From CAYNNP01 sp964398215 (GTDB taxonomy: Bacteria > Planctomycetota > Planctomycetia > Pirellulales > Pirellulaceae): DNA of 6,303 bases. The notes beneath the pieces were generated by a model. The model ran no database searches. It saw only the letters and a list, made by a program, of their open reading frames with translations, and had not been told where the DNA came from. The DNA lies in the NCBI GenBank assembly GCA_964398215.1, contig CAYNNP010000318.1:1-6303 (forward strand). Direction: 5' to 3'. A program made the position numbers and the translations under genes. Shown one piece after another: positions 6,260 through 6,303 of the stretch (position 1 is the stretch's first letter; every line of letters starts with the position of its first letter).

Positions 6260-6303
6260 AACCCGACGCGTGAGCGAGGGACCGGATCAAGATAGATTGT
6301 CTC

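Larger units (their letters stand above)
6122..6303. other. Non-coding right edge with clustered inverted repeats
   Basis: No gene is recognised here on either strand. The stretch contains the hairpin at 6149-6167, a smaller inverted repeat CAGTTC/GAACTG (6192-6197 with 6212-6217), and the interrupted repeat at 6218-6259. A segment ACCCGACGCGTGAGCGAGGG (6261-6280) resembles short intergenic sequences I associate with Rhodopirellula-type genomes; that association is from memory and unverified. A gene beyond the window edge cannot be excluded. Confidence 0.45.

Overview
The window looks like chromosomal DNA of a planctomycete, most likely a Rhodopirellula-like member of the Pirellulaceae. This is inferred from protein style: a SEC-C/TPR-like protein with a low-complexity tail, a small WYL-like protein, and a secreted proline/tyrosine-rich protein. 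It also fits the moderate GC, the weak or absent Shine-Dalgarno sequences at most starts, and the palindromic gaps between genes. It has not been tested by any search. No phage, IS, CRISPR, tRNA or rRNA signal was seen.

Layout, left to right. Positions 1-143 are non-coding, with a perfect 9-bp hairpin. Positions 144-1265 (minus) encode ribD, the bifunctional riboflavin-biosynthesis deaminase/reductase, with all its key residues. Positions 1266-1495 are a gap dominated by a long imperfect inverted repeat plus fragments of the same sequence. Positions 1496-3658 (minus) encode a 720-residue protein with an N-terminal zinc-binding SEC-C-like motif, a helical TPR-like body and a tail carrying a duplicated GGSxLWxP motif. 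Positions 3659-3919 are a gap with a GC-rich hairpin. Positions 3920-5017 (minus) encode a GT4-type glycosyltransferase starting at GTG. Positions 5018-5212 are the divergent intergenic region. Positions 5213-5671 (plus) encode a small secreted protein, followed by a clear intrinsic terminator at 5706-5733. Positions 5743-6021 (minus, possibly starting at 6045) encode a small WYL-like protein. The rest, to 6303, has inverted repeats and no convincing gene.

The three large genes share a strand but are separated by gaps of 230-261 bp that contain hairpins. They are therefore more likely separate transcription units than an operon, and no shared pathway is evident: riboflavin synthesis, an unknown SEC-C protein and sugar transfer. 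The secreted protein and the WYL-like protein are convergent. I see no coherent new multi-gene system. The most unusual items are the SEC-C/TPR-like protein with its repeated tail, the free-standing WYL-like protein, the secreted aromatic-rich protein, a possible leaderless start of the glycosyltransferase, and the intergenic palindromes.
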